Shown in pieces: positions 1 through 16,799 of a stretch of DNA of 64,000 nucleotides. The notes beneath the pieces are model-generated. The model was given only the letters and a program-made list of their open reading frames with translations. It was not told the origin of the DNA and did no database searches. The translations under genes and the position numbers were made by a program. The DNA is taken from positions 1,937,190 through 2,001,189 of the forward strand of contig JAIUJO010000086.1 of NCBI GenBank assembly GCA_023846275.1, written 5' to 3'. Each line of letters starts with the position of its first letter. The first letter of the stretch is position 1. Source of the DNA: Vanilla planifolia. Taxonomy: Eukaryota > Streptophyta > Magnoliopsida > Asparagales > Orchidaceae.

Positions 1-955
1 TTTTTCGATATTATATTTAGATTTACTTCGTTAACTTTGCTATTATATTGAAGTTTCATTTATTAACTTGGCAACATCTTTTGATAAAATTTAGTTATTA
101 GGTCATATTATTATTTTTTGTGAATTAAATAAATTATTGTAACAATTTTGTAAGTTGTATTACACTTTTTTGATTGAGGTGACTTGACCTAGCCATTGTC
201 GAAAAATTAGTAGACTTGATTGAAATGTCTCTCACTCTGCCTTTGGAAAAAATATGGTGTTTTTTAAAAAGCAACTACAAGCTAGATAAATGAAACAAAG
301 ATGTGGTTTGAAAGGCTATGGCCTTACTGGCAACAATAAAAGAGTGTTATTATTAATTGAAGTTTATTCGATACAGAGTAGATTTAGACTTCTATGATAG
401 TTTAAATTAAAGTCTACAAAACTTGAGATGTTTAATAGACTACTATAGAATATGAAAAGTTTTTGTACATTAATTATTGTTAGTTTAAGTGTGTGATACT
501 TTAGAACTATTTAAAGATTAGTGTTCCAATATTATTGGGTAGATTATTAAGTTGACTAGGTGATTACATGTTAAGCATGAAACATAAAATCTTATAAAGC
601 TGTTTTTGTTAGATCTAATTTCACATAAATAAAATAAAAAATTTAGGACAATCCCTAGATAGGGTACTTTAATAGAAAATTATTATTTTAACTTTATACT
701 ACTACTTTAAAAAAGTTACTAAAAAAGCATGTCATTTAGGTAATGTTATCTTATAGTTCCATAGGCATTAGTGCTTAGAGTACCAAATATAGAAAGGGCA
801 ATGAGGTGGTCATTTTTGGGTTAATTGGAAGCTTGGCTTAAATGGATAATATGATAGTGTGATATGATTTAAAGCCTTTTTGAGGAAGATAGTGGTTTGA
901 TGATTAGATCAGGATAGTAAAATGGTGGGCAAAGGGTTATGGGTATTAGTGGAAA
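1..955. other. Unrecognised AT-rich sequence
   Basis: No convincing reading frame or RNA gene was seen. The stretch lies on the internal side of the inverted LTR remnant that follows. It could therefore be decayed internal sequence of that element, but no primer-binding site or gag motif was found. Confidence 0.3.
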
Positions 956-959
956 AAAG

Positions 960-1659
960 AATATGGTTAGTTAGTGGCACTTCCACTATAATGTCTCTCA
1001 ACTTCGATCCTCATCACTCACAAGGGATTTTGTCGTTGACTTACCTAGTGGAAGGTTTATCACATTCTGTGCATATCTCTCATTAGTGGGGAAGTTGGAA
1101 TCTCTCCAACTAGGATTGGTCTAAACTTTTCTCTCAATGGTAGAAACATGCAAACAAATGAAATTTCATTCCATTTTTTTCATCTCACTATATGAATATT
1201 TCATTTTATATGGAACCTAAATGTTTGAAAGTTATTTTAAAAAAATAAAAGAAGTTATAAAATTTATTGAATTAAGTAGTTCACAAACTGGTCCTATGTT
1301 TTAGCAATGGCAACGACAAGGGCAAAATGGTATGACGATAGATGTGGCTGTGACAGATCGATGAATAATTTTGATTTTCTTTTTTGGCGATTAGCTTTGG
1401 TATAGACAAGCTGAAGTTTCAGGTCTACTTTTGGGTAGCGTGGCTTGTAGAGAATTAATGAGTAAAGAAGTCAACACGTTTGATGATCTGATTGGTGTGG
1501 GTTCAGTGGGTTTCGAGTTCCATGTGTTGGCACAAGTCGAGTGGGTGTGAGACAACTAGCTCTAGTAGCTTTCAACAAAGACACTAGCGATGATGAAATG
1601 CGGATGGCAATTTAGACATCCAAGCCAATCATATTTATGTATTTTTAATGCAATTTCAA

Positions 1660-1660
<1 letters not shown>
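960..1660 (-). mobile_element. LTR remnant of the chromovirus family, inverted
   Basis: Read on the minus strand, this stretch matches the LTRs at about 19.4-20.1 kb and 40.8-41.4 kb in order. It has a richer-GC upstream part ending near a 'taccattttgccc' block and a TATA-like stretch near 1,195-1,215. An AT-rich block of the kind that holds the polyadenylation signal in the other copies follows. The end carries the phrases 'ccttccactaggt' and 'cccttgtgag', present in the 19.4-kb copy. It is more diverged from those two copies than they are from each other. No second LTR was seen in this window, so it may be a solo LTR or one end of an element running off the left edge. Confidence 0.6.
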
Positions 1661-6950
<5,290 letters not shown>

Positions 6951-6959
6951 TTTAAATTA

Positions 6960-8220
6960 ATTTTTTTAATTAACTTTTGTAAATCTTTAAAGGTGATTCA
7001 TAACAAATGTTAATTTTTTAAACATATTAATTTTATTTTAAATTACATTGTTTTTTAATAATAAAATTTAATATAAATTCTAAAAACAATTAACAAAATA
7101 TATATATATATCAAGTGTGTAGATTTACAATAAGCTTACAAGTACCCTTAAAAAAATTAGGTAAAAACATACCAACTATTTTAAGCTTTTCACCATAAGA
7201 TAGTTAAGTTAACCACTAATAATAATGAAACAATAGAAATAAGCTACTATGCTCTTATAACATAAAAAATATAAAAAAATAACAATAAAATAAATTTGTT
7301 ACATAAAAATAAAATTAATAAAAATAAAAAACTAAAAATTTAAAAATATTTAATGTGACCAAAAAGTTTTATTTGAATCTATTTGAAATAAAGAAAATTG
7401 AGAACTTCATCGATTTGAGAAAAAATGAGAGGTTTGGAGTTTGATGATTGAAGTACATACCATGAGGAAGTTAGAATGAGCATTGTATGCTAACGACTTC
7501 AGTGTCATGATATGAGAATTGTTTTTTAGATTTTGTGAAAATTTCAATAGTCAATTTTTTTAAGAATTCACTTATTTATATACATCTTTAATGGTTAAAA
7601 CTATTTTAGAAATTGATTATTTTTTAAATAATAATAAATTATAAAAATCTTATTATCTTAAATAACTCTTAGAAAAGTTATTATGTATAAGCTATTCCAA
7701 AAGAAGCTTGCTTAACCTCTTTATACCAAAAAATCATGATTAAACAAGCAAATGAAATGGGAAATAATTAGAAATTAGGATATGATCTGGATTGTTATAA
7801 TTGATGAGATATGACATTCAGATATAGATCTGATGTTTTCATCAAAAACTTTTGCGATTGGATGACATACCAAATTAGTTTTTAAAGTATGGATGTGAAT
7901 AGAATTATTTCGTCACATAATTATGCAATTATAAGGAGAACTAACTCTCAAAACATTAATTGTAGTTGCATAAAACAAATACAAGGTTTTATCCCACATT
8001 CCATGACTGATGTTTATTATGGCTTAATAAGATTTTTCCTACATTATGTCATAAGTTTATTGTCTAGAGTTAGCTATGCCTGGTTCACTCTAAAGTGATT
8101 TCATTTTCTTCTATTACATTGATATTCAATTAAAATGTGAGTTCGTGAGTTATAGGCCCATTCAAAATTGTTCAAAGAGTTTTGGGGTCATTTTCTCAGT
8201 CCAATAAATGCATCTAATTT
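6960..8220 (+). repeat. Dispersed repeat X, copy 1
   Basis: This stretch matches two others in order: about 20.8-22.05 kb and 42.1-43.65 kb. Shared blocks include 'ttaaaggtgatt' followed by 'aatgttaatttt', then 'ataaattataaaaatct' (best matched in copy 3), 'aattatgcaatt', and at the end 'gagttat' followed by a 'caattttggg'-like block. Copies 1 and 3 share an internal stretch of about 260 bases (about 7,190-7,460 here) that copy 2 lacks. A 69-codon frame at 7,889-8,098 lies inside but is not open in the other copies. The family is unclassified. It could be part of an LTR or a non-coding portion of a larger element. The Copia 5' LTR starts directly at its right end. Confidence 0.55.
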
Positions 8221-8224
8221 TTTT

Positions 8225-9580
8225 TGTTAGGTTACATTAGTGACGAGTTAGGACATAAATGCTTATTATTTTATTCTAATGGTGTTGTTTAGGATGAATT
8301 AGATTTAATTTTATTAAATAAGTGATGTATGTTTGAAGATAATGAATTAGGAGCCATCAAAGTATCTTGAAGTATTCAAAAAGATTCAAGGATTAAAGAC
8401 ATATGAATAAAATTTATAAAGATTTCTTTTATTATGAAATAGAATATTAGCTTATTGGTTATAATGCATAACTTCATTCACTTTTAAATCTTAATTTAAG
8501 TATTCTATAGTAGGGATTTTCTTTATCATTTATAAATGATAAATCAAATGATCTAGATGTTATCTTACTTAATCAAAAGGCCTAGACCTTGTCCATCTTT
8601 ATCTAACCATCTAGAAAAAATCTAGTTTTATAGTATTTGATCTAATACTCCCTAACCTCTCTAATGTTTTCGAATGGTGCTAGTCGATCCCACCTAATGT
8701 TTAATTCCTTAGTCATTATTTGAGCCATTCCATTATCCAGTTCAAACAAATATTTTAAGTTCTTTTCAAGAACTTCTTAAGCTATCTGGAACCATCATTT
8801 GAAATAAGTTTTTGTTAACCTTTTAATAACTTTGATCAAATGTTTTCTATATAAACCTAAGTGTCATTCATGAAATAACTACTAAACATGGAACAATATT
8901 TCAGATCTAAAAAAGCATAATAGTTATTCTACTATCATAAAATATTTTCATAACAATTATAACTTAGTTTTTCACAAAAAATGTCAAATCCTTTTAGCTA
9001 ATCTTAACACGTCTAAACTTTAAATTTCTTACTATCCTAATAATTTTATGCTCATTATGCCATCCTTTATTAATCAACAAGCATCAAAAGTTATATACAT
9101 TTATTGTACTTTTTCCTTCATGTTTTATTTTACCCTTTTTATTTAGAGTTGTTGGTATAATATTTATAAAATGACTCGATTTAGTTTGATGTCATAAAAA
9201 CCCAAGTTGTTATTAAGCTTACAAAATCCTTTGTCATAATTAAACTCATAAAAGCTAGCATGTTGGAGATAACTCATAAGAAAAAACTTTAACTTGTAAA
9301 GTATTCAATAGTGGTGATTTTTTTGAGTTTAGTTGGGGGTGGACGTATGTTTTTGTTTGAAACTAACAATCTAAAAATTTTATTGCATTATTGTAATTTT
9401 TTTATTATTTTTCTAATCATAAAAATTAAAATGAGAAAGTTAAAGTTAAATTTTCTACAAACACAAAATTATTTTTATGAACTATTTTTAAAAAATAGAA
9501 ATAATATTAAAAAACAAAAATTATTCCCAAACCCATAAATCAACCATTATTGTGGGATTCATATACCTTTTTTTAATTTC
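8225..9580 (+). repeat. Copia 5' LTR
   Basis: The first 280 or so bases match 13,445-13,740 in order. Shared blocks are 'gagttag', 'tattctaat', 'gtttgaagataatga' against 'ctttgaagatgatga', 'gattaaa' before 'acat', and 'atagaat' followed by 'ttagc' and a 'tattggttataa'-like run. The LTR appears to begin with TG at 8,225 and to end just before the primer-binding site, giving about 1.35 kb. The part beyond about 8,520 has no partner in the window because the 3' LTR is truncated. Confidence 0.6.
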
Positions 9581-9582
9581 AA

Positions 9583-9600
9583 TTAGTATTAAAGTAGGTT
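9583..9600 (+). promoter_or_regulatory. Degenerate tRNA-Met primer-binding site
   Basis: The sequence 'ttagtattaaagtaggtt' is a decayed form of the TGGTATCAGAGC site followed by AGGTT that is usual in plant Copia elements. It lies directly between the LTR and the gag frame, as expected. Confidence 0.6.
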
Positions 9601-9619
9601 CTCTACAAAACAAGTGAGA

Positions 9620-10290
9620 ATGACACAATTAAATACCATAACACCAACTACTTTCATTGAGTCATATCTCCAAATGACTTTAATCATGTTATCAATTTAT
9701 ATACTTTACATGAAGTTTGCAAAAATTTAGAAGTAATTTATGGAGGCACTTTGTATGTTAATGAAATAAAGGAAAATCTTCTTACACATGATTACGTGCT
9801 TTTTAGAATAAAATCTAGAAAAACTATAAAGGATATGACTATACAATTGTCTAATATTACTAATGGAAATAACATTTTTCTTGTCAAATAATAATGAATT
9901 AAGTACATTAAGTGAAGAATAAAAGATTAAGATATGCTCTGGCCTCTTAAAGTTTCTAAAAATAATTACATAGAAGTTATTAGTGTTTTAACTTCTTTAA
10001 TATCTATACATAAAAATTAAAAATATTTTATAAAGAAAAATTGATTTTTTTTAACTAAGGAAATTTTAGAAAAATATATAATAAAAATTGTTTCATCATC
10101 ATTAAGAATACTTCTTTAAAAAAAGAAATTATGATTTTAAAAAAAAAAATTCTTTTTAACAAGAAAAGTTTCTAATATTTCATCTGATGTTTACTTTTCT
10201 AAACATAAATATATGTCGACTTTTGAATATGACTAATATTTCAAATATTACAAACTTTTGTAGTTGTAGAAAAAATATTTCTTGTTCAAT
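9620..10290 (+). pseudogene. Copia gag (nucleocapsid) pseudogene
   Basis: A gag-like reading starts near the ATG at 9,620. Between about 9,700 and 9,890 it gives the Copia gag (UBN2 family) pattern: a 'VCKNLEVIYGGT' block, then 'VNEIKENLLTHDYVLF', then a '(K)TIKDM' and 'LSNITNGN' block. Gag would form the cytoplasmic virus-like particle. The frame breaks at 9,890 and becomes unreadable towards the zinc-knuckle region. It lies immediately downstream of the primer-binding site, the normal position. Confidence 0.7.
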
Positions 10291-10299
10291 GTCATGTTT

Positions 10300-10940
10300 T
10301 AAATGACTAAGCCAAGCCTATTTTGTTTCCTAAGGTTAGAGGATAGAGAATTTAAAATAAGTTGTCTTCATAATCATTTTGTAGAGATATGGCATTTTGG
10401 ACGCATTCATACGTTAAAGGTAACATACTTTGGAATTATGATTATGAATAAGGTAAATAAAAGTTACAAATTACGATTACTAAGTAAAAATTATATAATT
10501 TATGTAGCCTTGTATAGAGAAAAAAATTAAAATCAAACTCTTGGGACTTGCATAGTTGATGCTCAAGACATATGACTAGACACATTTCAAAGTTTATCTC
10601 AATAAGATGTGATCTAAATTGATTGATAACACCTATAGAAAAGTTCAAGAAGAAGATCATCATACTTTGCCCCATATGGCTTTATATGTTAAAGAAAATA
10701 AGTAAGCTAGATGTACTTAAATATCTACCTAAGCGAAAAAAACTAGTTGAAAAATATATGAACCTTGCAAAAAACGAGCCCAAGTTAAATATTTCTTTTA
10801 AACCTAAAAATGACTTAACTGTCAGTAGAACTTTAAGGATAATTTACTTAGTCCTTTTTAGATCCATACAAATCAAGTGTTTAGGCGAAAAAATATATAG
10901 ATTTGTGATTATTAATGATTCTTCTAAATATAATTGATTT
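10300..10940 (+). pseudogene. Copia protease / GAG-pre-integrase region, pseudogene
   Basis: An open stretch of 104 codons at 10,623-10,937 matches the GAG_pre-integrase domain and the start of the Copia integrase. It contains the 'KISKLDVLKYLPK' helix, the spacing where the integrase zinc-binding cysteines should lie (degraded), 'ISFKPKNDLTVSRTLRIIYL' and 'GEKIYRFVIINDSSKY'. The aspartate of the first catalytic position falls in the degraded 'LVLFRSIQ' stretch. The 75-codon frame at 10,303-10,530 just upstream sits where protease should be, but no catalytic DSG was found. Confidence 0.75.
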
Positions 10941-11520
10941 GTATTTCTTAAGAGTAAGAGTGAGACATTTAAAATATTTGTTAATTTGATAAAAAAGATA
11001 AAAGACAAAACCAATGTCAAATTAATTTGTATTCAATGTGATAATGATAATAAGGTTAAAAGTAAAAGTCATAAATTTACATATCCTTATCCACATCAGT
11101 AAAATGGGACTATAAATTGAAGGAATAGAACAATTATAGTGATGGGTAGAACTATGTTAGCAAAATACAGCCTACCAAAATACTTTTGGGCCAACGGAAC
11201 TAACACATCTTGTATACAATAAATAGAATTAATTTAAGTCCAATACTTAAGAAAACTCCTTATGAGTTATTTAATACTAAAAAACTAAATGTTAGCTACT
11301 TCCATATTTTTGGATATAAACACAACATTCTTAATAATGAAAGGCATAACTTGAATAGGTTTCATGAATAAGTATACTTAGAAATTTTTATTAGATGCTC
11401 TTCTTTTAGAAAAAACTATAGAGTTTATAACATAGATACTCAAAAGGTAGAGAAAATAATAAATATAGTTTTTGATGAGTCTACTTATAAGCTAAGTACT
11501 AAAACCTTATATGAATAGGT
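10940..11520 (+). pseudogene. Copia integrase core pseudogene
   Basis: In shifting frames the sequence continues from the pre-integrase block into the integrase core and C-terminal region. A 'YPYPHQ.NGTIN' block near 11,085 corresponds to the conserved P-Q-N-G motif. 'RTMLAKYSLPKYFWA' lies near 11,150 and 'LSPILKKTPYELFN' near 11,230. 'VSYFHIFGYKHNI' lies near 11,290, with the downstream 'VFDES' block near 11,475. The enzyme would join element cDNA to chromosomal DNA. Multiple stops rule out function. Confidence 0.8.
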
Positions 11521-11779
11521 AATGTCTATGAAGAACCTAAACTTGAGTAAAGATGAAGGTGAAAGACAAAGTAAAATAAAAGTAGAAGAGACAAGTCATC
11601 AATTATCTAAAAATTTCAAGTAACGTGCTTCACATCAAAAAAATAAATTATAGGAGAAGTTAATTTAGGAGTTAAGACTAGAGCTTCTATGGGAGAAATT
11701 AGTCATAGTGTATTTGCATCTTTCACAAAACTAGTATTAATACAAGTGCATAAAGTTTACTACTAGCATCATATAATGA

Positions 11780-12720
11780 AAGAAGAGTCAGATATCTTTG
11801 AGAGAAACCAAATGTGGGAACTAGTTTTGAGGCTTTGTGATCAATAAGTGATTGGAACTAAAGAGAATTTTAAAAATAACTAAGATGAAATTGAAGTGAT
11901 CATTAGAAACAAAGGTAGACCAATTGCTAAGGGTTATAGCCAAGTTGATGGTACATATATTGGGTTGACATTTATACTAGTAATAAGATTATAGACCATT
12001 AAACTTCTCTTTGCATATTAATGTAATAAGAATGTTTGATTATTTCAAATAGATGAAAAAAACCTATTTTAAAATAGGAAACTAAAAGAAGATCTACATG
12101 TAAAATAACCTCTATGTTTTGTGACCCATGTACATTGTACGTATATAAGCTTAAGAAGATATTTTTTGGCCTTAAGCAAGCACCTCATTCTTGGTATCAT
12201 ACATTAGGTGATTATCTTGTTAATAGTGATTTTATAAAAGAAAACAATGGATAACACACTATTCTTAAAATCTTTAATTAATTATTTATTACTTGTACAA
12301 GTTTATGTTGATGACATAATTTTTAGAAACACAAATAAAAATGTGTAAGAATCTTTGTCACTTAGTTGCAAGAGAGTTTTAGATAAGTATAATATGCTAG
12401 ATGAATTTCATGTTTAGATTACAAATTATGTAATTAAAAGATGAGATTTTTATTTCATAAACTAAGTATTTAAAGTATTTATTCATGAAATTTGGGTATG
12501 AAAATATAAAACATTGGAGGATTCTAATGAATAAATTTGTGAATTTAGATTAAGATGAAATCAATAACATACATAAAAAATTTTATAAAGAAATTGTTGG
12601 ATCCTTATTATATCATATAATAAGTAGACTAGATATCTTATTTAGTATTGGCTTATGTGCTAGATTCCAATAAAATCCTAAGTGAACAAATGATGACTGA
12701 GGAAATCTTCAAATATGTAA
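11780..12720 (+). pseudogene. Copia reverse transcriptase pseudogene
   Basis: The reading opens with 'FERNQMWELV' near 11,800, then 'IGTKENFKNN' and 'IIRNKGRPIAKGYSQVDG' near 11,900, the usual start of Copia reverse transcriptase. The catalytic loop reads VYVDDII with both aspartates intact at about 12,301-12,321. The intervening palm region ('FGLKQAP'-like near 12,165) is frameshifted. The following connection region contains a 'GSLLYH.ISRLDILFSIGLCARFQ'-like block near 12,600-12,670. The copy is non-functional because of many stops. Confidence 0.85.
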
Positions 12721-12779
12721 AATAGTACAATGAACACAGGCTTAAGGCCCCTTAAAAATGCTCGTTCATGAGATCTTAT

Positions 12780-13215
12780 AGGTGTCATAGATTTAGACTT
12801 TTTAAGCTCTAGGGTAGATAAGAAAAAGACCTTAGGTACATGTGAATTACAATGAAATATTTTAATTTCATGGTCAAGAAAGAAGGAAAAATTGCATAGC
12901 CATATTTACCATAAAAGCTTAGTATGTAGCGACTGAAATTTGTATTACTCAAGTGTTATGCTTGTGACAATAATTTTAAGGTTATGGCTTTGATGACTCA
13001 CATATTCCCATTATAATTGACAATATTAGTACCTTAGCTTTAGTAAACAGCCAAGTTCATCATTGTTGGAGCAAACACAAAGTGTAAGATATAGTTTATA
13101 GGTGATCAAGTAGCTGAAGGCTTAGTAAAATTCATAAATGTGTTTCTATCAAACAAGAATTGGAAGATATATTTACAAAGTTCTTTACAACCAATCAATT
13201 TCAAATCATGAGATA
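12780..13215 (+). pseudogene. Copia RNase H pseudogene
   Basis: The Copia RNase H order is readable. An 'IDLDFLSSRVDKKKTLGT' block lies near 12,785 (the first catalytic aspartate is at D-x-D-F), followed by 'ISWSRKKEKLH' near 12,870 and a degraded acidic helix. 'HIPIIIDNISTLALV' lies near 13,000, then a 'HHCWSKHK'-like block and 'LEDIFTKFFTTNQF' near 13,160. The domain ends just before the polypurine tract, as in intact Copia elements. Confidence 0.8.
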
Positions 13216-13267
13216 ATAATTAAGTGTAATAGAAATTGTATAAATTATATCTCCCTTTTCATAATAT

Positions 13268-13283
13268 TAAGGAGGGAGAAAAA
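13268..13283 (+). promoter_or_regulatory. Copia polypurine tract
   Basis: The run 'aaggagggagaaaaa' directly follows the RNase H end and resembles the plus-strand primer of Copia elements. About 160-180 bases separate it from the first clear 3' LTR homology. Confidence 0.6.
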
Positions 13284-13444
13284 CCATGGTTTAAATAAGT
13301 GAGTAGAAACATGTCAAAAGAGCATGAATTTAGTGGAAGCAAAAGCTTTTCATTTTTAATACCACATATCATAATAGTATATGTTTTTTTTCTTGTTATT
13401 TTTTATCTAATATGTTTATTTATTGTAATCATGAAATAGGAGAG

Positions 13445-13825
13445 ATAGTTAAGTTACCATTGTGTTTGATGAGTTAGTTCATAATTTTTTAACTTTTTAT
13501 TCTAATAGGTTTGTTTAGTGTGAAGTATGTTTAGTTTTAATGATCAAACCCAATTCCTTTGAAGATGATGATTAGTGGTCTCCAAAATACCTTAAAAGCT
13601 TTATTGAGTTTCAAAGATTAAACACATGCACATCAACTTTGAAAAGGTCTATATCATTATCACAAAATAGAATGTTAGCCTATTAATTATAAGATACATC
13701 TCCTTTCATCTTACTTTCACATTCTAATATAAGTATTTCACTTGTTCATTCTATCTTCGACAAAATATAATTATAAGATTTCGTTTCTATCCCAAGCTTT
13801 TTTTCTTAATTAAAAAAAAAGGAAG
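13445..13825 (+). repeat. Copia 3' LTR, truncated
   Basis: This stretch matches the first 280 or so bases of the 5' LTR at 8,225-8,520. It then degenerates and stops near 13,825, where homology between segments A and B begins. About 1 kb of LTR is missing. The truncation therefore coincides with the left breakpoint of segment A. Confidence 0.6.
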
Positions 13826-16790
13826 TTACACCCCAAGCTACTAAAGATAAGACTAATTTCATTTATATTAAGAAAAACTTTATAATAATAAAAGCATGCC
13901 AAATTTGTTATTACAAATAAAATGGACAAAAAAAATTTATAGCATCAATTTTGCATGATTTTGAATATCAAATTTTTCTAATAAATATTTTTTTTTCTCT
14001 AAAACAATTTTTATTCGTGAAATTTTTTTAATATTTATTCTAATCTTTAAGTACATAATTTCTCGTTATAAACTCATATACAAAAAAGAAAATTGTAAAT
14101 ATGTTATTTGTTTTTATTCTAGTATTATAATTATTTTTTATATTTTAAATTTTTAATAACAAATTTGTCAAGAATTAGTTTTTAGTATAATCAATATTCT
14201 AATATTGAAATCATTTTCTTGTTTTTCATCAAGATTTTGTTTTACCTAAATTCAAATAATTTAACTTTATTTTTAGGAATGTATTAAAAGAATTTAAACT
14301 CATAATGAATTGTTTATAATTTGCTAATGAAATTCTTTTTAAAAATTCTGTTAACATTGTAATTGAAATAGGAATTTATCCTAAGAAAAAATATAGCTAA
14401 AATTTTAATATAGTTAATAATTTGTAACGATATAGCAATTGACATAAATTATCAAAAACAAATTGAGTAATGACAGATTCATATTGAAGCAAACATAAAA
14501 CTAAATATTATAATGATGAAATAAAAGTAATTCTTTAAATAAAATATTTATAGTAATGGAAATTAAAAAGGAAATTTCGATTTTATATTTTTAATAATGT
14601 AAAATATTTAACATTTGAAATGTTCAGAGTAAAATATTCTCAATACCAAAATTCATATATTACAATGAAGAGGAAATGCTTATTAATAAAGCCTTCTACA
14701 TGTCTAACAAAACATCATTAAATAAGTGGTATTATTTATTTTTTTTACATGCCTACAAAAATTATTTACCTGTTATTTATTTCCATATATTAATTAATTG
14801 TATGATATTTTGCAGGAAAATTATTTAGTAATTACATTATTAAAAAATATAATTTAAAGTTTTGCTAAATTAAGATATTTAAAAAGATTTTTGATAATCT
14901 TTTATGTAAATATACAAGATAGTTTATAGGTTCAATATATTGCTGTTATTAATTTTTCTTTTTCTTTTAAATTATTTATATTTACATAATGAAATTGTTC
15001 TTAACTTAATTATTCAAATATGTCTAAATATTTAAGATTTTTTTCTTCAAAACTTTATCTATTTTTATTCTTGTGCTACTTTGCTTATACTTGCATATTT
15101 TTTATATATATTAATATTTGAATTTTTTATTATAATTTTTTAAAATTTTTTTCTGTTTTATAATGTAAAATATGTAAATCAACATTCTAAAAAAATTCTA
15201 AATTAACCACAATTTTGAAAGAAAATTCAACAATCAGTAAATATCATTTACTTAGAGTAAGAAATATATCTTTGAAATTAACAAACTATTATATCCTATA
15301 AAACAAAAAAAGTATCTACATTATTTAATGTTGAGTATTTAATTTTTACAAAATATTTATATATCATGGTAAAAAAAGTTGTGTTTTTCCAAACTTTGGA
15401 AACAAGCAAACATAACAGAAAAAGTGAGGTAAAAGTATGTGAAATAATTCGAATTTAAAGCATTAAAAATATTCAAAACATTATATTGATAAGTAATGAT
15501 AAGTTCAAATGTCTTATAAATAATAATAATAGTAATAAAATTTTGAAATTAAAAAAATGAAAAAATAAATATTATATAATACATATAATTTTTAAACAAT
15601 GTTGATAATTTGTAATAAAAAATATAAAATATAGAATAATAAATAATAAAATTATAATTATGAAAAAGAACTATACAAAATATTAACAAAAAACATCTCT
15701 CTAATTAAAATAGAACAAATGTATTTTTATAAGTAATAATATAAAATATTTTTATTATGCAAAGGATAAAAAACATACAACAATAAAAGGAAACATTATC
15801 CAAGTCAACATGCATGATGGATCAAATCTAAACTATAACTAATAATACAAACAATGTTCTAGTGTGCAAAAGAATACTTTTTGCGTTGGCACACTAATTG
15901 GAAATGATCATTATGATTTAGCAAGAGAGAACAAAAAAAATATGCTCACAAGTACATATGTTCTCCTTACATCCACCTTGAGCATTTCTAATCCTTTAAA
16001 AGACGTGTTGCACCAATATAATGCATGCCCACATAGTATACTCATAATGCACTTGATATCATCACATCTTTGGAACATTGTCCAATAAATATGTTTTGCA
16101 CAGAGCTTTTAATATGTTAAGCATTCGATTTTCTTATTTATTTTTGCATGCTTATAAATTTTAATATTTTTACATTTGTAATGCAATCATTTTAATTTTT
16201 ATGAAATTCGTATTATGCTTTGTAAATATATGAAACACTTTAAGTAGTTTACATTAATAATGATTTCTTTTGTTTAGGTTTCCATATTTTTTGTTATAGT
16301 CACCATTCTAATACTTTTGTAGTTAATTATGAAAAAAATTCAACTATTCCTTTTCAAGAGTTGACTTTTTTTACTTACAATAACTCATTCAAGATATTTT
16401 GAATTATATTTAAATTCTTTAATGTTACACACCTTTGAATAATTATTTGGTTTATATATTGAATATATGTTTTTAAGAGTAAAACACAAAAAATTCAACT
16501 TGTTAAACACTTGATTGTGCAACACTTCTTTAATGATAACAAAAGTACCATATTTTTGTTAATAAAGTTTTTCTGAATTATTTTTAAATCATGAATCACA
16601 AATCAAACATGAATTAACAAATTAGAATGCACAATCAAGATTTCCATGGAGAAATTCAATTTTGAAAATTGGTTAGCACGTGTTTGTAATTGTGCCTTAT
16701 GTGGCTCAACATGTAAATAAAAGGGTCATTTTTCTAACACTTGGCAAAATCTAGACCTTGATAACTTGTTATTTTCATAGAAACAGACCT
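13826..16790. other. AT-rich left part of segment A
   Basis: There is no supported gene. The best-conserved block against segment B is at about 15,780-16,100 (B: 37,600-37,890), including 'actaattggaaatgatc'. A 74-codon frame at 15,864-16,088 lies there but is not maintained in B, which has a different frame. The region precedes the chromovirus gag and might be its 5' LTR or leader, but no repeat partner downstream of pol was found. Confidence 0.45.
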
Positions 16791-16799
16791 TATATTAGT

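Larger units (their letters stand above)
8225..13825 (+). mobile_element. Decayed Ty1/Copia LTR retrotransposon
   Basis: The full Copia order gag, (protease), integrase, reverse transcriptase, RNase H is readable on the plus strand. A 5' LTR and tRNA primer-binding site lie upstream, and a polypurine tract and the start of a 3' LTR lie downstream. Integrase before reverse transcriptase distinguishes Copia from gypsy. Stops and frameshifts occur every few tens of codons, so the element is long dead. The 3' LTR breaks off at the left edge of segment A. The 5' LTR starts where repeat X copy 1 stops, so the element may have inserted into X. Confidence 0.85.
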
